Positions 51,067-60,092 of a DNA stretch of 64,000 nucleotides are shown piece after piece. Below the pieces are notes generated by a model, which was not told the origin of the DNA, did no database searches, and saw only the letters and a program-made list of their open reading frames with translations. The stretch is from JAMLHH01 sp037189845. GTDB lineage: Bacteria > Bacteroidota > Bacteroidia > Chitinophagales > JADIYW01. Where the stretch lies: contig JBBCIS010000003.1 of assembly GCA_037189845.1 (NCBI GenBank), forward strand, positions 806,001-870,000. The letters run 5' to 3'. Position 1 is the stretch's first letter. Each line of letters opens with the position of its first letter. Position numbers and translations under genes: made by a program.

Positions 51067-52332
51067 ATGGAAAACATTCTGACTATTAGTTTTATTCCTC
51101 TTTTTTTAGTGATGGTTCTTGCAGAGTATTTTTACCTGAGGAAGAAGAAAAAAGAACAATACTTCAGATTCAACGATGCTATTACCAATCTCAATCTGGG
51201 GGTAGGGCACTTACTGACAAGATTGTTTTTTGGCTTTATCTTAATAGGATCATATGATTTCTTCTATAGCATTGCTCCGATTAAGCTTCCGGAAAATGTC
51301 TGGACATGGATTGCCTGTTTCTTTTTATACGATTTCTTTTTCTATTGGGCGCATCGTTGGGGGCATGAGGTAAACCTGTTCTGGGCTGCTCATTCGGTCC
51401 ATCATCAAAGTGAGGACTACAATCTTACAGTTGCATTGAGACAATCCTGGTTACATGCCTTGCTGGCATTTGTTATCTTTCTGCCAATTCCGTTCATGGG
51501 TATGCCGGCAGAAATCTTTTTCATTAATGCAGCTATCAGTGGGTTATACCAGTTCTGGATACATACTGAAGTAATTGTAAAATTGCCTCGGTGGTTTGAA
51601 TATATTTTTAATACTCCATCACACCACAGAGTACACCATGCTGTCAATCCGGAGTACATTGACAGAAATCATGGAGCAACGCTCATCATCTGGGACCGGT
51701 TATTCGGCACTTTTGCAGAAGAAACCAAACATCCCAGCTATGGTGTCACCAAGCAAATCAATACATGGAATCCACTATGGTCGAATCTGATTTATTTCTC
51801 TGATTTGTGGAAAGCAGCAAAAGAAATGAAGTGGAAGGATAAGCTGGTTTTGATTTTTAAAAGACCAGGCTGGATGCCGGATTATCTGGGTGGTCCGATT
51901 CCGATTCCTGCAGTAGATGAGCAAAATATTTCAAAATTTGATGTGAAACCTCTTTCAAAAGGGTTGAACGCTTATGTTTTGACGCAGTTTGTTTTGGTGA
52001 TATTCGGGACTATTGGTTTCCTGTACTATTTCAGTGTATTGAGCGACTTTCAGAAACTGGCAGGATTCACAGCGATGTTATTGACGATAGTGATTTGCGG
52101 GGCCATCATGGAGCAAAAATCCTGGGTGAAATATGCAGAGTATGCCAGATTGCTGATTGCTTTTATTGTTGTCAATAGTATTTATTACATCAGCTTCAGA
52201 GCATGGATGGATTTCACACTATTAGTTTCTGCCGGACTGTTGATCTATTTCATGGTCTGGTATACACTGAATAGCTGGATGGGTATACAATTTATACCCT
52301 GGGTTCAGAAAAAAATATTCAACAGAGCATAA
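51067..52332 (+). CDS. Sterol desaturase/fatty acid hydroxylase family membrane protein (second copy)
   Basis: A 421-residue paralogue of the protein at 46321-47634. It contains the eight-histidine motif (WAHRWGHEV, HSVHHQ, HHRVHH), the FEYIFNTPSHHRVHHAVN region and GTFAEETKHPSYGVTKQ, and has many membrane helices with an extra C-terminal helical domain (about 290-421). The longer C-terminus in both copies distinguishes them from minimal fatty acid hydroxylases. It may modify hopanoid, sterol-like or sphingolipid substrates; that is inference. Its end is convergent with recX. Confidence 0.85.
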   Translation: MENILTISFIPLFLVMVLAEYFYLRKKKKEQYFRFNDAITNLNLGVGHLLTRLFFGFILIGSYDFFYSIAPIKLPENVWTWIACFFLYDFFFYWAHRWGHEVNLFWAAHSVHHQSEDYNLTVALRQSWLHALLAFVIFLPIPFMGMPAEIFFINAAISGLYQFWIHTEVIVKLPRWFEYIFNTPSHHRVHHAVNPEYIDRNHGATLIIWDRLFGTFAEETKHPSYGVTKQINTWNPLWSNLIYFSDLWKAAKEMKWKDKLVLIFKRPGWMPDYLGGPIPIPAVDEQNISKFDVKPLSKGLNAYVLTQFVLVIFGTIGFLYYFSVLSDFQKLAGFTAMLLTIVICGAIMEQKSWVKYAEYARLLIAFIVVNSIYYISFRAWMDFTLLVSAGLLIYFMVWYTLNSWMGIQFIPWVQKKIFNRA

Positions 52333-52337
52333 AAGTC

Positions 52338-52351
52338 CCAGTTTTAACTGG
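52338..52351 (-). terminator. Weak hairpin between desaturase and recX
   Basis: CCAGTTTTAACTGG is a palindrome with six paired bases each side. On the minus strand it is followed by GACTTTT, so it may end recX transcription; the loop is very small. Confidence 0.35.
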
Positions 52352-52366
52352 CTTGATGCGTGAAAA

Positions 52367-52858
52367 TCAAAAGTTTTCTGCCAGCCATTTCATGATTAAG
52401 GGAGATTCATAACCTTTTTGAAGTGCATACCGGTAAAGCTTGCCTTTCATAGTATAAGCATCTTCCTGCTTCATTGAATTAAATTTTGTAGAAAGGAGCT
52501 GATGAAGTTTATTCTGATATGCTTTGTCTTCTATCTCTTCCAGAGAGGCTTCAATAATACTTTCGTCTACCTGTTTGGACATCAAAGCTGCTTTTATTTT
52601 TTGCTTGCCCCAACCCTTTAGCTTGAATTTACCGTTGACGTAGAGCTGTCCATATCTTTCCTGCAGGATAAAACGGTGTTCTTTCAGGTATTCTATAGTG
52701 TCTGCAAAAAGATATTCAGGAACGTTCCATTCTCTGAGCTTTTTCACGACATCAGATTCACATCTTTCTGTATAAGCACAAAAATGTTCCATCCTGCTGA
52801 GGATTTCTTTTTCGTGGCCTTCTTTGAATTGATAGGGAGTAGCAGTCTTTTTTCTCAT
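52367..52858 (-). CDS. recX: Regulatory protein RecX
   Basis: A 163-residue all-helical modulator of RecA. The three-helix repeats are visible: ILSRMEHFCAYTERCESDVVKKLREWNVPEYL, then YLKEHRFILQERYGQLYVNGKFKLKGWGKQKIKAALMSKQVDESII and the third EEDAYTMKGKLYRYALQKGYESPLI. recA is not adjacent here. The start overlaps the PspC-like gene upstream by 4 bp. Confidence 0.9.
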   Translation of the reverse strand: MRKKTATPYQFKEGHEKEILSRMEHFCAYTERCESDVVKKLREWNVPEYLFADTIEYLKEHRFILQERYGQLYVNGKFKLKGWGKQKIKAALMSKQVDESIIEASLEEIEDKAYQNKLHQLLSTKFNSMKQEDAYTMKGKLYRYALQKGYESPLIMKWLAENF

Positions 52859-53106
52859 ATATCCCAGACAGGATTGCGCTTAGTCTTAATCATAAAACGC
52901 AGATTGAGAATAAATGCCATGGTAAGATAAATGATGATCGGAGATCCTAAAGCCAGAAAAGTTGCATAGACGAAGAAAAGACGTACTTTTTTGGAGGGTA
53001 TATCCAGCTTGCGGCCTAAGTAAGCGCAGACGCCATAAATATTGGATTCTATAAAATCTCTGGATTTTTCTATCGGGGAGAACTCAGTGGTAGATTTCAT
53101 GTGCAA
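52855..53106 (-). CDS. PspC domain protein
   Basis: An 83-residue PspC-type membrane protein: SPIEKSRDFIESNIYGVCAYLGRKLDIPSKKVRLFFVYATFLALGSPIIIYLTMAFIL. It has the GVCAYLGRKL turn and a pair of hydrophobic segments. PspC relatives belong to envelope stress responses, but here the gene is only coupled to recX by a 4-bp overlap. Confidence 0.85.
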   Translation of the reverse strand: MHMKSTTEFSPIEKSRDFIESNIYGVCAYLGRKLDIPSKKVRLFFVYATFLALGSPIIIYLTMAFILNLRFMIKTKRNPVWDI

Positions 53107-53154
53107 CTATTCCAAAGGTTAATATAGGAAAATGTAAAATCCGGTCAAAATGAA

Positions 53155-53194
53155 AAAGGCTAGAAAAATCTTCTTCAGAAATTTCTAACCTTTT
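53155..53194 (-). terminator. Hairpin terminator after the HMA gene
   Basis: AAAAGGCTAGAAA (53154-53166) pairs with TTTCTAACCTTTT (53182-53194) with one mismatch. On the minus strand it is followed by T-rich sequence; it lies 30 bp past the HMA gene stop. Confidence 0.65.
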
Positions 53195-53224
53195 ACTCTT
53201 GCAAGCGTTTTTGCCTGTATAATT

Positions 53225-53599
53225 TTATTTTGCTGTACAGGAAGATTTTGCAGCACCACTGCAGCAGGCAGCTTTTGCATTTCCTTTGACAGTTTTCGCT
53301 TCAGTGCTGATTTTTACATCATATCCTGATTTGTCTGCCAGAGCAGATGCTACAGCTTTATCAGAAGTTACTTTAGTATCTATAATTACTACTGCAGAAC
53401 CTTCAGATGCACTTACTTTCTCTGTAGAAACAACGCCTTTTGTCTCGCTAAGAATAGATTTGATTTTAGCTTCACAACCGCCACATTTCATTCCTTTCAC
53501 AGAAAGGTTTACTTTCGCCTGACCCGGTTGAAGTGCAAAAGAAGATACTGACATCAACAAGATAGTCACTGCTCCCAACATCCAATTCCTGATTTTCAT
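53225..53599 (-). CDS. Exported heavy-metal-associated (HMA) domain protein
   Basis: A 124-residue protein with a signal peptide (about 1-22) followed by one HMA fold. The metal-binding motif is GMKCGGC (C39 and C42). The fold continues through IKSILSETKGVVSTEKVSA and VIIDTKVTSDKAVASALADKSGY. The tail is cysteine-rich (ACCSGAAKSSC) and may add a second metal site. Periplasmic binding or transfer of copper or mercury is likely. No transporter gene lies beside it. Confidence 0.85.
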   Translation of the reverse strand: MKIRNWMLGAVTILLMSVSSFALQPGQAKVNLSVKGMKCGGCEAKIKSILSETKGVVSTEKVSASEGSAVVIIDTKVTSDKAVASALADKSGYDVKISTEAKTVKGNAKAACCSGAAKSSCTAK

Positions 53600-53634
53600 A
53601 GTTGATTTTTTGCTTTTACAACAAATTTAATGCC

Positions 53635-53985
53635 TTAAGGCATCATAAAGTTAATGTTTTTTGTCAAACAAATTCCGAACACATACATATAGCCAATTGC
53701 AGAAAGTACAACTGCAATTTTATGATTTTGCTTAAAACCTACCCACCCCAGACTTATACTCACAATAAACAGTATTGCCAGGACTATTTTTCCTAAATCA
53801 CTATTCAGAGATAAAAAAGTATTGATTACTGTAATTGTATAGGGAATCAAAAGAATTATCTCAGGGGTTTGAAAATATTTTTTGACGACTTTAAACTGAT
53901 TTGAATATCTCAGGTAGTAAAAAGTCTTGATGAAATTGAAGAGGACAAATACCAGCCCTCCCATCAGAAAAATATCGTTGATCAT
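53635..53985 (-). CDS. Small membrane protein of unknown function
   Basis: A 116-residue hydrophobic protein with about four membrane helices (IFLMGGLVFVLFNFI; IILLIPYTITVINTFL; IVLAILFIVSISLGWVGF; VVLSAIGYMYVFGICL). There are no motifs I know. It lies 6 bp after the deaminase gene, so it is probably cotranscribed with it and the upstream secreted protein. Confidence 0.65.
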   Translation of the reverse strand: MINDIFLMGGLVFVLFNFIKTFYYLRYSNQFKVVKKYFQTPEIILLIPYTITVINTFLSLNSDLGKIVLAILFIVSISLGWVGFKQNHKIAVVLSAIGYMYVFGICLTKNINFMMP

Positions 53986-53991
53986 TTCGGT

Positions 53992-54474
53992 TTAATACAA
54001 TGTTTTATCTCCCTTCATTTCCCAGAGCTTAAAGACATGAAGCGCAGATTCTGATTTCAGATGTACAAAAGGGATTTGTCTTTGCTGGTCATTCATAGGA
54101 ATTTCTTTATAAATGAAATCATCATCAAAACCTATCTCTGCAGCATCCTGACGTGTATTTGCGTAAAAAACCTTGTCAGGTCTTGCCCAGTAAATGGCTC
54201 CCAGACACATAGGACAAGGCTCACAGGAAGTATACAGAATACACCCATCCAATTGAAACGCTTCCAGTTTTTTACAGGCATTTCTGATGGCCACGACTTC
54301 TGCATGGGCAGTAGGGTCATTCATAGAAGTTACAGAATTGCTTCCTTCAGCAATGATTTTTCCATCTTTTACTATTACACAACCAAAAGGACCTCCTTTT
54401 GCATTTTGCATCCCTTCTTTTGAGAGTTCTATAGCTCTCTCCATAAACTCCTGATGTTTGCTATCGTTACTCAT
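53992..54474 (-). CDS. Nucleoside/guanine deaminase family protein
   Basis: A 160-residue cytidine-deaminase-fold zinc enzyme. The catalytic site is H57-A-E59 (TAHAEVVAI) with C87 and C90 in TSCEPCPMC. EGSNSVTSMNDPTAHAE and the tail DDDFIYKEI fit guanine deaminase or tRNA-type (TadA-like) deaminases of small size; guanine deaminase is my favoured call. It lies 4 bp after the large T9SS gene and 6 bp before the membrane protein. Confidence 0.85.
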   Translation of the reverse strand: MSNDSKHQEFMERAIELSKEGMQNAKGGPFGCVIVKDGKIIAEGSNSVTSMNDPTAHAEVVAIRNACKKLEAFQLDGCILYTSCEPCPMCLGAIYWARPDKVFYANTRQDAAEIGFDDDFIYKEIPMNDQQRQIPFVHLKSESALHVFKLWEMKGDKTLY

Positions 54475-54478
54475 GTTC

Positions 54479-56896
54479 TTATCTGCTAATGATAAATTTA
54501 GTTGAATATCCGTCTTCTGTATTTAAAATATACAATCCGTTTGGCAGATTGCTGACATCTATTTGCTGAGATTTTTTATCTCTTTTCAGCAATTTTCCGG
54601 ATTGGTCATAAAGAAGATAATCTATTGGTTCTGATACAAATATAGCATACCCATTGTTTGGATTGGGATATAGAACGATAGCATTTGCATTCTTACGCTG
54701 AATAACAGAAGTGGGCTTGTTTGGAGCTCTGAATGTTGGCGTTTCAAAAACAATCCAGGCTCCTTTACAATCTTCTGTCCTTCCGTAGCTTGTATTGGTA
54801 CGTAAAGGTGGGAAGGTGATCTCGTCCACAATTGTTTTTCCGTCCGGCATGACCAGCGCAAAATATTCACCGGATGCGCTCAATGCAAAATCAAGATGGT
54901 TTCCTCCCTGGTTGGTTTCGTTATCTGCCCAAAGAATCAAATATCCGTTTGCCGGAATGGTTACCGAAGGAATATCTGTCAATGTCAGCTGATGCTTGGT
55001 GAGATTATTGGGATTGTCTGTAACAAAATATCCTGCAAGTACTATTGGAGTTGAACCACCATTTTTTAATTCTATCCAGTCGTCAGCATTTCCATATTCA
55101 TCTACAATTCCGCTGAGAGAGTTATTGGATGCGCACAGCTCATTGACACATACCTGAGTTATTGCTGCATCATTATCCAATATATCAATTACGTAGTAAC
55201 CTCTGCCTCCAATGACAGCATTGACAGGATTCATCAGCTTAAAGATGGCCTTTTCAATATCTTCCTGCTGAGTATCGTCTAAAATCTGTATTTCTATCTC
55301 CACCATTCTGGTTCCCGGGGAGAAATTAACTACATGAGGAAATGTAACCGAAGAGGCAAAGTCAACTCCCGGTGTTGCAGTGGAGGTTTCGTCCAATGCC
55401 ACTGTTACACTACTTTGACTTGCATTAGGATTTACTGAAACGATTTGTAATTTGACAATAGTAGCTCCTTCAAAAGCATAGGTAGAATAAGAATTAAATC
55501 TGAGTTCCGGCTGAACGTTCCGGCAACCTGTTCCGGGTGTTGCAAAGATTTCTACCCCATTTATCGTTATTCCTAAAGATGAATTAGTAGAAGACCAGCT
55601 CAAGGGGTTATTATTATCTGCCTCAGTGACAGGATAACAATTGGAGATAGAGCGACCATTCCCGTCGCCGCCCCACGTTCTTTCATATTTTACTGAAGTG
55701 ACTACCTGCCCTAATGAATTCTTTATCTCCAGATTTTCTCCGGCATTATTTAGGGATCCGGCTTCCCATTGTAAGAAATCAGCTCCATAAACACTTTTGG
55801 CTGCACTTGCATTGGAAGCAAGTAAAACGTATTCGCCCGGTTCTAACTGATATTCGGGGAAAGTCATGGTCAATCCGGCAGAAAAGACAAGACCTCCTAA
55901 TGTTGCAGTCTGAGAACCTTTATTATAGATTTCCAGAAACTCCAGGGTATCTTCTTCTGTAAGCGGAGTATTGTACATAATTTCTGAAATGACAATATCC
56001 GGCTTGAGATTATTATAAATGATTTTGTGCTGATAAGGTGCTGCAATTCGGTTTCCGGCTTTATCTGCTACATTGCTGATTGTCAGTGTCAGATCTTTAC
56101 CGATACCGTAATCTGCTGAATATTCCAGTGTGAAAGTTGAGCTGTCCGGCGATGAAGTAATGGATGATAAGCCGGACAATCCCTGATAGTTGCTCAGAAC
56201 AAAAGCAGAACCACCCATCTTATCATTGTATTTTACCTGAATTCTTCTGGCAGTAGATGCAGTAACACTAATAACTTCCGGAGGCGTGATATCCGAAGCT
56301 TCTTCAAAGAAGCTGACATCATCCATAACTATCTGGGTTGCAGTTCCTTCTCCCTCACTTCTTGTTGCTGTAAATCGTACTAATACCGGTCGTTTTCCAC
56401 TTGCTGCACCTGCTAAGACATACTTGTAATTAGCAAAGTTCTGATTTTCATTGGGTAATGATAAAATCTGTTTTCTGGAGTTCCACGTCAGACCTCCATC
56501 GTAAGATGTCTCAGCAAACAAAATACCTGATCTGTTTCCTTCACCATTCTTTACGCTTTTTGCCTTGAAGGAGACTGCTACATTTTTGTATGGTGTGAGA
56601 TTCAGCCTGACCTGGATTTCCGGTTCGAAAGAGCTGGTAGGAATCATAGCCAGTTCGTTATTGCTGGTTTTGAAAATTCTGGCATCCGTATCTATCTCAT
56701 TGCCAAACCAGTTAGTGATAAAATCAATATTGTTCCCCAGAATAAAATTACCGGAGAAAGTCTCAGTGTGTGGTAATGAGGTGATTTGTGCCTTTAAAGA
56801 ATTTTGACTGCATATAAACAGTATAAAGGTCAGTGCAAAAATGAGCCTGAAATGGATAATTCTCTTAAAGATCAATGGGAATTTGATGATAGCCAT
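54479..56896 (-). CDS. T9SS-exported multidomain lamin-tail/Calx-beta protein
   Basis: An 805-residue exported protein. After the signal peptide (about 1-36) comes a jelly-roll-like domain (about 40-200), then an Ig-like segment with TPPEVISVTASTARRIQVKYND. The first lamin-tail domain (about 300-440, ISEIMYNTP, FLEIYNKGSQTATLGGLVF) is followed by Calx-beta (about 470-580) and a second lamin-tail domain (about 585-725, VNELCASNNSL, DWIELKNG). The protein ends in a type A T9SS sorting domain (VLYPNPNNGYAIFVSE). Similar parts occur in the 973-residue protein at 3776. Probably a surface or secreted protein, function unknown. Confidence 0.85.
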   Translation of the reverse strand: MAIIKFPLIFKRIIHFRLIFALTFILFICSQNSLKAQITSLPHTETFSGNFILGNNIDFITNWFGNEIDTDARIFKTSNNELAMIPTSSFEPEIQVRLNLTPYKNVAVSFKAKSVKNGEGNRSGILFAETSYDGGLTWNSRKQILSLPNENQNFANYKYVLAGAASGKRPVLVRFTATRSEGEGTATQIVMDDVSFFEEASDITPPEVISVTASTARRIQVKYNDKMGGSAFVLSNYQGLSGLSSITSSPDSSTFTLEYSADYGIGKDLTLTISNVADKAGNRIAAPYQHKIIYNNLKPDIVISEIMYNTPLTEEDTLEFLEIYNKGSQTATLGGLVFSAGLTMTFPEYQLEPGEYVLLASNASAAKSVYGADFLQWEAGSLNNAGENLEIKNSLGQVVTSVKYERTWGGDGNGRSISNCYPVTEADNNNPLSWSSTNSSLGITINGVEIFATPGTGCRNVQPELRFNSYSTYAFEGATIVKLQIVSVNPNASQSSVTVALDETSTATPGVDFASSVTFPHVVNFSPGTRMVEIEIQILDDTQQEDIEKAIFKLMNPVNAVIGGRGYYVIDILDNDAAITQVCVNELCASNNSLSGIVDEYGNADDWIELKNGGSTPIVLAGYFVTDNPNNLTKHQLTLTDIPSVTIPANGYLILWADNETNQGGNHLDFALSASGEYFALVMPDGKTIVDEITFPPLRTNTSYGRTEDCKGAWIVFETPTFRAPNKPTSVIQRKNANAIVLYPNPNNGYAIFVSEPIDYLLYDQSGKLLKRDKKSQQIDVSNLPNGLYILNTEDGYSTKFIISR

Positions 56897-56948
56897 CCCC
56901 TAAGATAGAACGTAAAACTCTGATTTCCGATGAAAAACGGGTTAAAAA

Positions 56949-57896
56949 TCAAATGTAGCTCAGAACTTCGAGCTTTTGACCCTTGAGCTGTTTACGGGTT
57001 TTATCGTAATTTTTGGTAAATCCCAGTATAAATCCACCTCCACCGGCTCCACATAATTTGAGGTAATAATCACCACTATCCAGACCTTTTTCCCAATACT
57101 TATTGAAGAATTTTGGGATCATCGGTTTAAAATGCTGAAACTGGAACTGAGACAACTTTTTCATGTACCCGAAAAGTGTTTCGGTATCTCCTTCTAAAAA
57201 AGCCTGAATACAGTTATTGGCAAAAGGTTTCAGCTGCTTATCCACGAACTCTCTGTAAGTAGGCTGCTCCATCTGCTGCATGTAGTATTTCACCAATGGC
57301 TCTGTTTTTCTCGAAATTCCTGTATCAATCAAAAAGATAGCACCTTTGCCGTCTTTTTTCATGGCTACTTTTACAGGTTCTATTTCTCCTTCGCCCTTTA
57401 TTAAAAGAGGTAGATTGAGATAACAAATCAATGGATCTACTCCGGAGCTTTTGCCATGGAAATAAGATTCCATGATGCCGAGCACTTTTTTGAGATCAGA
57501 AATAGATTCTTTGGTAGGAGTTTCTTCCAGAGAAACCTTATCCGATACATACCTGTCATATACTGCTGCAATCAGAGCACCGGAACTTCCGATTCCAAAT
57601 CCCTGAGGGATGGTGGAATGAAAGAAAAGTCCGTTGTCAATATCTTTACGGAAAGTCTCCATGTCAAAATGGAATGTAAGATTTCCGGCCTGAATTTGCT
57701 CCTGAATATATCCGGAAAGACCTTTCAGGTGATGATTGGAAGTTTTTCTGAACTCTTCTGAAGTAATTTCGTCAGAAAATGTCAAGCTACCTTTGAATAT
57801 CTCATAAGGTACAGTCAATCCCATACTATCCTGAATAATACTATATTCTCCGAAGAGTAGTATTTTGGAATGAAAAGAGACATCTTTCTTTGACAT
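56949..57896 (-). CDS. Mevalonate kinase-like GHMP kinase
   Basis: A 315-residue GHMP kinase. Motif 1 is KILLFGEYSIIQD near the start, motif 2 is PQGFGIGSSGALIAAV (ATP-binding), and motif 3 is LCGAGGGGFILGF near the C-terminus. Placement right after mvaD (6 bp) supports mevalonate kinase or phosphomevalonate kinase of the mevalonate route to isoprenoids. The exact step cannot be told from sequence alone; no second GHMP kinase lies in the window. Confidence 0.85.
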   Translation of the reverse strand: MSKKDVSFHSKILLFGEYSIIQDSMGLTVPYEIFKGSLTFSDEITSEEFRKTSNHHLKGLSGYIQEQIQAGNLTFHFDMETFRKDIDNGLFFHSTIPQGFGIGSSGALIAAVYDRYVSDKVSLEETPTKESISDLKKVLGIMESYFHGKSSGVDPLICYLNLPLLIKGEGEIEPVKVAMKKDGKGAIFLIDTGISRKTEPLVKYYMQQMEQPTYREFVDKQLKPFANNCIQAFLEGDTETLFGYMKKLSQFQFQHFKPMIPKFFNKYWEKGLDSGDYYLKLCGAGGGGFILGFTKNYDKTRKQLKGQKLEVLSYI

Positions 57897-57901
57897 ATAA
57901 G

Positions 57902-58957
57902 CTATATTTTCTCCGGACCTTGTCCCACCTGATCGTGGATAACACGCCCATTCTCACACAAAGATACTAACTCTTCTTCTATAAAGTATATGACTTTATC
58001 TTTAACATTATCAGGATATAGTATATGTACATTAGGGCCGGCATCTAAGGTGAAATATACCGGAACGTTGTTCTCTTTTCTGAACCACCTGATCTTTTCG
58101 ATGACTTCCAGTGTATTAGGCCGCATCAGGATATATGGAGGTTCGGATGCCATCATCAGGGCGTGCAATGTCAGCGCTTCTTTCTCTACTATATTCCCCC
58201 ACCCTTCTATATCACCTGATCTCATAGTTTCCATAATATCCGATACATGCCGGTTCGCTTGCTGGTAACGTGCTTCGGCATACGGATTTCCTGTCATTAA
58301 TGCATGTCCTGCTCTGCTGGAAACTGATTTCTCAGCAGCGCTGATAATCAGGATACTGTCTTTGAAAGTTTTAAAAACAGGATCTATATCATTTCCTACA
58401 GGAATGGCAAATTCATTGGACGACCCCGGTATCGTATCTGTTTTACCCCAAAGACCTAAATATGGATATACGGATCTGCATGCGCTCCCTGAGCCCAGAC
58501 GGGCGATAACGGATGCTTTTTGGTAAAAATCTGTATCATTTTCTAAAAGTCCGTAAACATCTCTTTCTATCTGACAAAGGCAAAGTGCCAGAGCGCTCAT
58601 GGAAGAAGCGGAAGAAGCGATACCTGTAGAATGCGGAAATGAATTTTTGCTTTCAATATCTAAGTGGAGGTCCTTCAGTAAAGGAAAATGACCGATGACA
58701 GAGCTTAAAAAAACCTTGATTTTTTCTTCGAACTTTGGATGAGGAGCTCCTTCAAACAGAAAACTGATGGATACATCGTTCGTTTTTTCCGGTTTAGCTA
58801 CATAGGAAACAGTGGTTTCTGTATAGGCATTTTTTAGAGTAAAGCTCACAGAAGCATTCTGCGGAAGCTGAACTCCATACTTTCCCCAATACTTTACTAA
58901 GGCAATATTAGATGGAGATTTCCATGTTGTTTGTCTTTTTACGGGAGAAGTAGCCAT
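57902..58957 (-). CDS. mvaD: Diphosphomevalonate decarboxylase
   Basis: ATP-dependent decarboxylase producing isopentenyl diphosphate. The 351-residue product shows SPSNIALVKYWGKYG (near residues 15-29), NSFPHSTGIASSASSMSALALCLC (ATP-binding loop), RLGSGSACRSVYPYLGLWG and FTLDAGPNVHILYPD. Length and motifs fit mvaD. It is the first gene of the pair with the GHMP kinase and has a perfect -7 box upstream. Confidence 0.95.
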   Translation of the reverse strand: MATSPVKRQTTWKSPSNIALVKYWGKYGVQLPQNASVSFTLKNAYTETTVSYVAKPEKTNDVSISFLFEGAPHPKFEEKIKVFLSSVIGHFPLLKDLHLDIESKNSFPHSTGIASSASSMSALALCLCQIERDVYGLLENDTDFYQKASVIARLGSGSACRSVYPYLGLWGKTDTIPGSSNEFAIPVGNDIDPVFKTFKDSILIISAAEKSVSSRAGHALMTGNPYAEARYQQANRHVSDIMETMRSGDIEGWGNIVEKEALTLHALMMASEPPYILMRPNTLEVIEKIRWFRKENNVPVYFTLDAGPNVHILYPDNVKDKVIYFIEEELVSLCENGRVIHDQVGQGPEKI

Positions 58958-58979
58958 AGTCAGATTTATTTTAAAGTTG

Positions 58980-58987
58980 CAAATGTA
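58980..58987 (-). promoter_or_regulatory. -7 box of mvaD
   Basis: On the minus strand TACATTTG matches TAnnTTTG exactly and lies 22 bp before the mvaD start. Confidence 0.5.
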
Positions 58988-59099
58988 AATATACCATTCA
59001 AAATCCTCCTATACAGCGCGTAAATGAATACCTAAATTGAGGTATTATTTAGAATCATTCTAAAATAAATTGATTTTTTCTTTTTTCTTGCAAAGAATG

Positions 59100-59215
59100 G
59101 ATATACATTAGTACTATCAATTTGAGTACATCGCAAAATAAAAGTAGCTCAAAGATCAGTAAGTTTTCTCATAGTGTTTTTCCAGATGCGCCCTACCGAA
59201 TGGGGCGCATTTTTT
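59100..59215 (+). ncRNA. Candidate small RNA ending at an orphan terminator
   Basis: No open frame precedes the terminator at 59186-59215 on the plus strand, and mvaD runs the other way. The transcript start is not fixed; the left end is a guess. No known RNA family was recognised. Confidence 0.25.
59186..59215 (+). terminator. Orphan Rho-independent terminator
   Basis: ATGCGCCC (59186-59193) pairs with GGGCGCAT (59203-59210), followed by T6. The stem is strong and GC-rich. Confidence 0.85.
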
Positions 59216-59232
59216 ATTCTTTAAATAATGTA

Positions 59233-59265
59233 TTGCTATTAAGTACGACAGTTCGTTTATCTTTG
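59233..59265 (+). promoter_or_regulatory. Promoter of the polysaccharide operon
   Basis: TTG at 59233-59235 and TATCTTTG at 59258-59265 (perfect -7 box) with a 22-nt spacer; the deacetylase ATG is 21 bp further on. Confidence 0.55.
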
Positions 59266-59285
59266 CTCTGTTTAATAAATAATTT

Positions 59286-60092
59286 ATGAAAAATGCTTTT
59301 ACTGTAGATTTAGAAGATTGGTATCAAGGCATAGGTATTGATATAAAAGAATGGGATAAATACGAAAAAAGATTAAGAGTTGGATTTGACAGATTGATGA
59401 ATCTGCTTTCAAAGTCAAATACCAAAGCAACATTTTTTATTCTGGCTAAAATCATAGAAGATCATCCTGACATTATTCAGGAAATTATAGATGAAGGACA
59501 TGAAATCAGCTGTCATACATATAGCCATCAGCAGCTATACAATATGACTCCGGAGAGCTTTGATCAGGAAATAAAGAAATGTGTTCAGCTGTTAGAAGAT
59601 AATTATAATGAAAAGTATGTAGGATTCCGGGCTCCGTTTTTTTCAGTAGATCAAAGGAGCTGGTGGGTACTGGATATTTTAAAAAAATATGGCTTTCAAT
59701 ACGATTCAAGCATATATCCGGGAGACAATAAGCGAACCGGAATCGTAGGCTACAGAAAAGACATACATACGCTGGAAAATCAATTGACTGAAGCACCGAT
59801 CAGCACTTTCAAAGTATGGAAATATGATGTAGGATTGGGAGGTGCATATTTCAGAATATTACCATATTTATACTTCAGAGAAAAATTCAAAAAAATAAAC
59901 AAGGAAGGATTGAATGGCATATTCTACATTCATCCGTGGGAGTTAGACCCTGAGCATCCTGTACTGCCGGATCTTACCAAAAGAATTAAATACCCTCACT
60001 ATTTTAATCTACGTTCTACAGAACCAAAAATCAGGCAGATGTTGTCTGATTTTGAATTTGTTCCATTAAAAGAAATAGTTTCAAACAGATGA
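59286..60092 (+). CDS. Polysaccharide deacetylase family protein
   Basis: A 268-residue NodB-homology deacetylase, of the type often found in exopolysaccharide loci (DUF3473-like C-terminus). FTVDLEDWYQ carries the catalytic D/metal D (D9, D12), HEISCHTYSHQQL has the metal-binding histidines, and FRAPFFSVD follows. The C-terminal part (IHPWELDPEHPVLP) is characteristic. It starts an operon with a GNAT protein (4-bp overlap) and a GT4 enzyme. Confidence 0.9.
   Translation: MKNAFTVDLEDWYQGIGIDIKEWDKYEKRLRVGFDRLMNLLSKSNTKATFFILAKIIEDHPDIIQEIIDEGHEISCHTYSHQQLYNMTPESFDQEIKKCVQLLEDNYNEKYVGFRAPFFSVDQRSWWVLDILKKYGFQYDSSIYPGDNKRTGIVGYRKDIHTLENQLTEAPISTFKVWKYDVGLGGAYFRILPYLYFREKFKKINKEGLNGIFYIHPWELDPEHPVLPDLTKRIKYPHYFNLRSTEPKIRQMLSDFEFVPLKEIVSNR

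Larger units (their letters stand above)
58958..59285. other. Intergenic stretch between mvaD and the polysaccharide operon
   Basis: A 328-bp stretch with two divergent promoters (58980-58987 minus and 59233-59265 plus). It also holds a hairpin terminator (59186-59215) with no gene before it on the plus strand. The terminator suggests a small noncoding transcript from about 59100. Confidence 0.5.
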
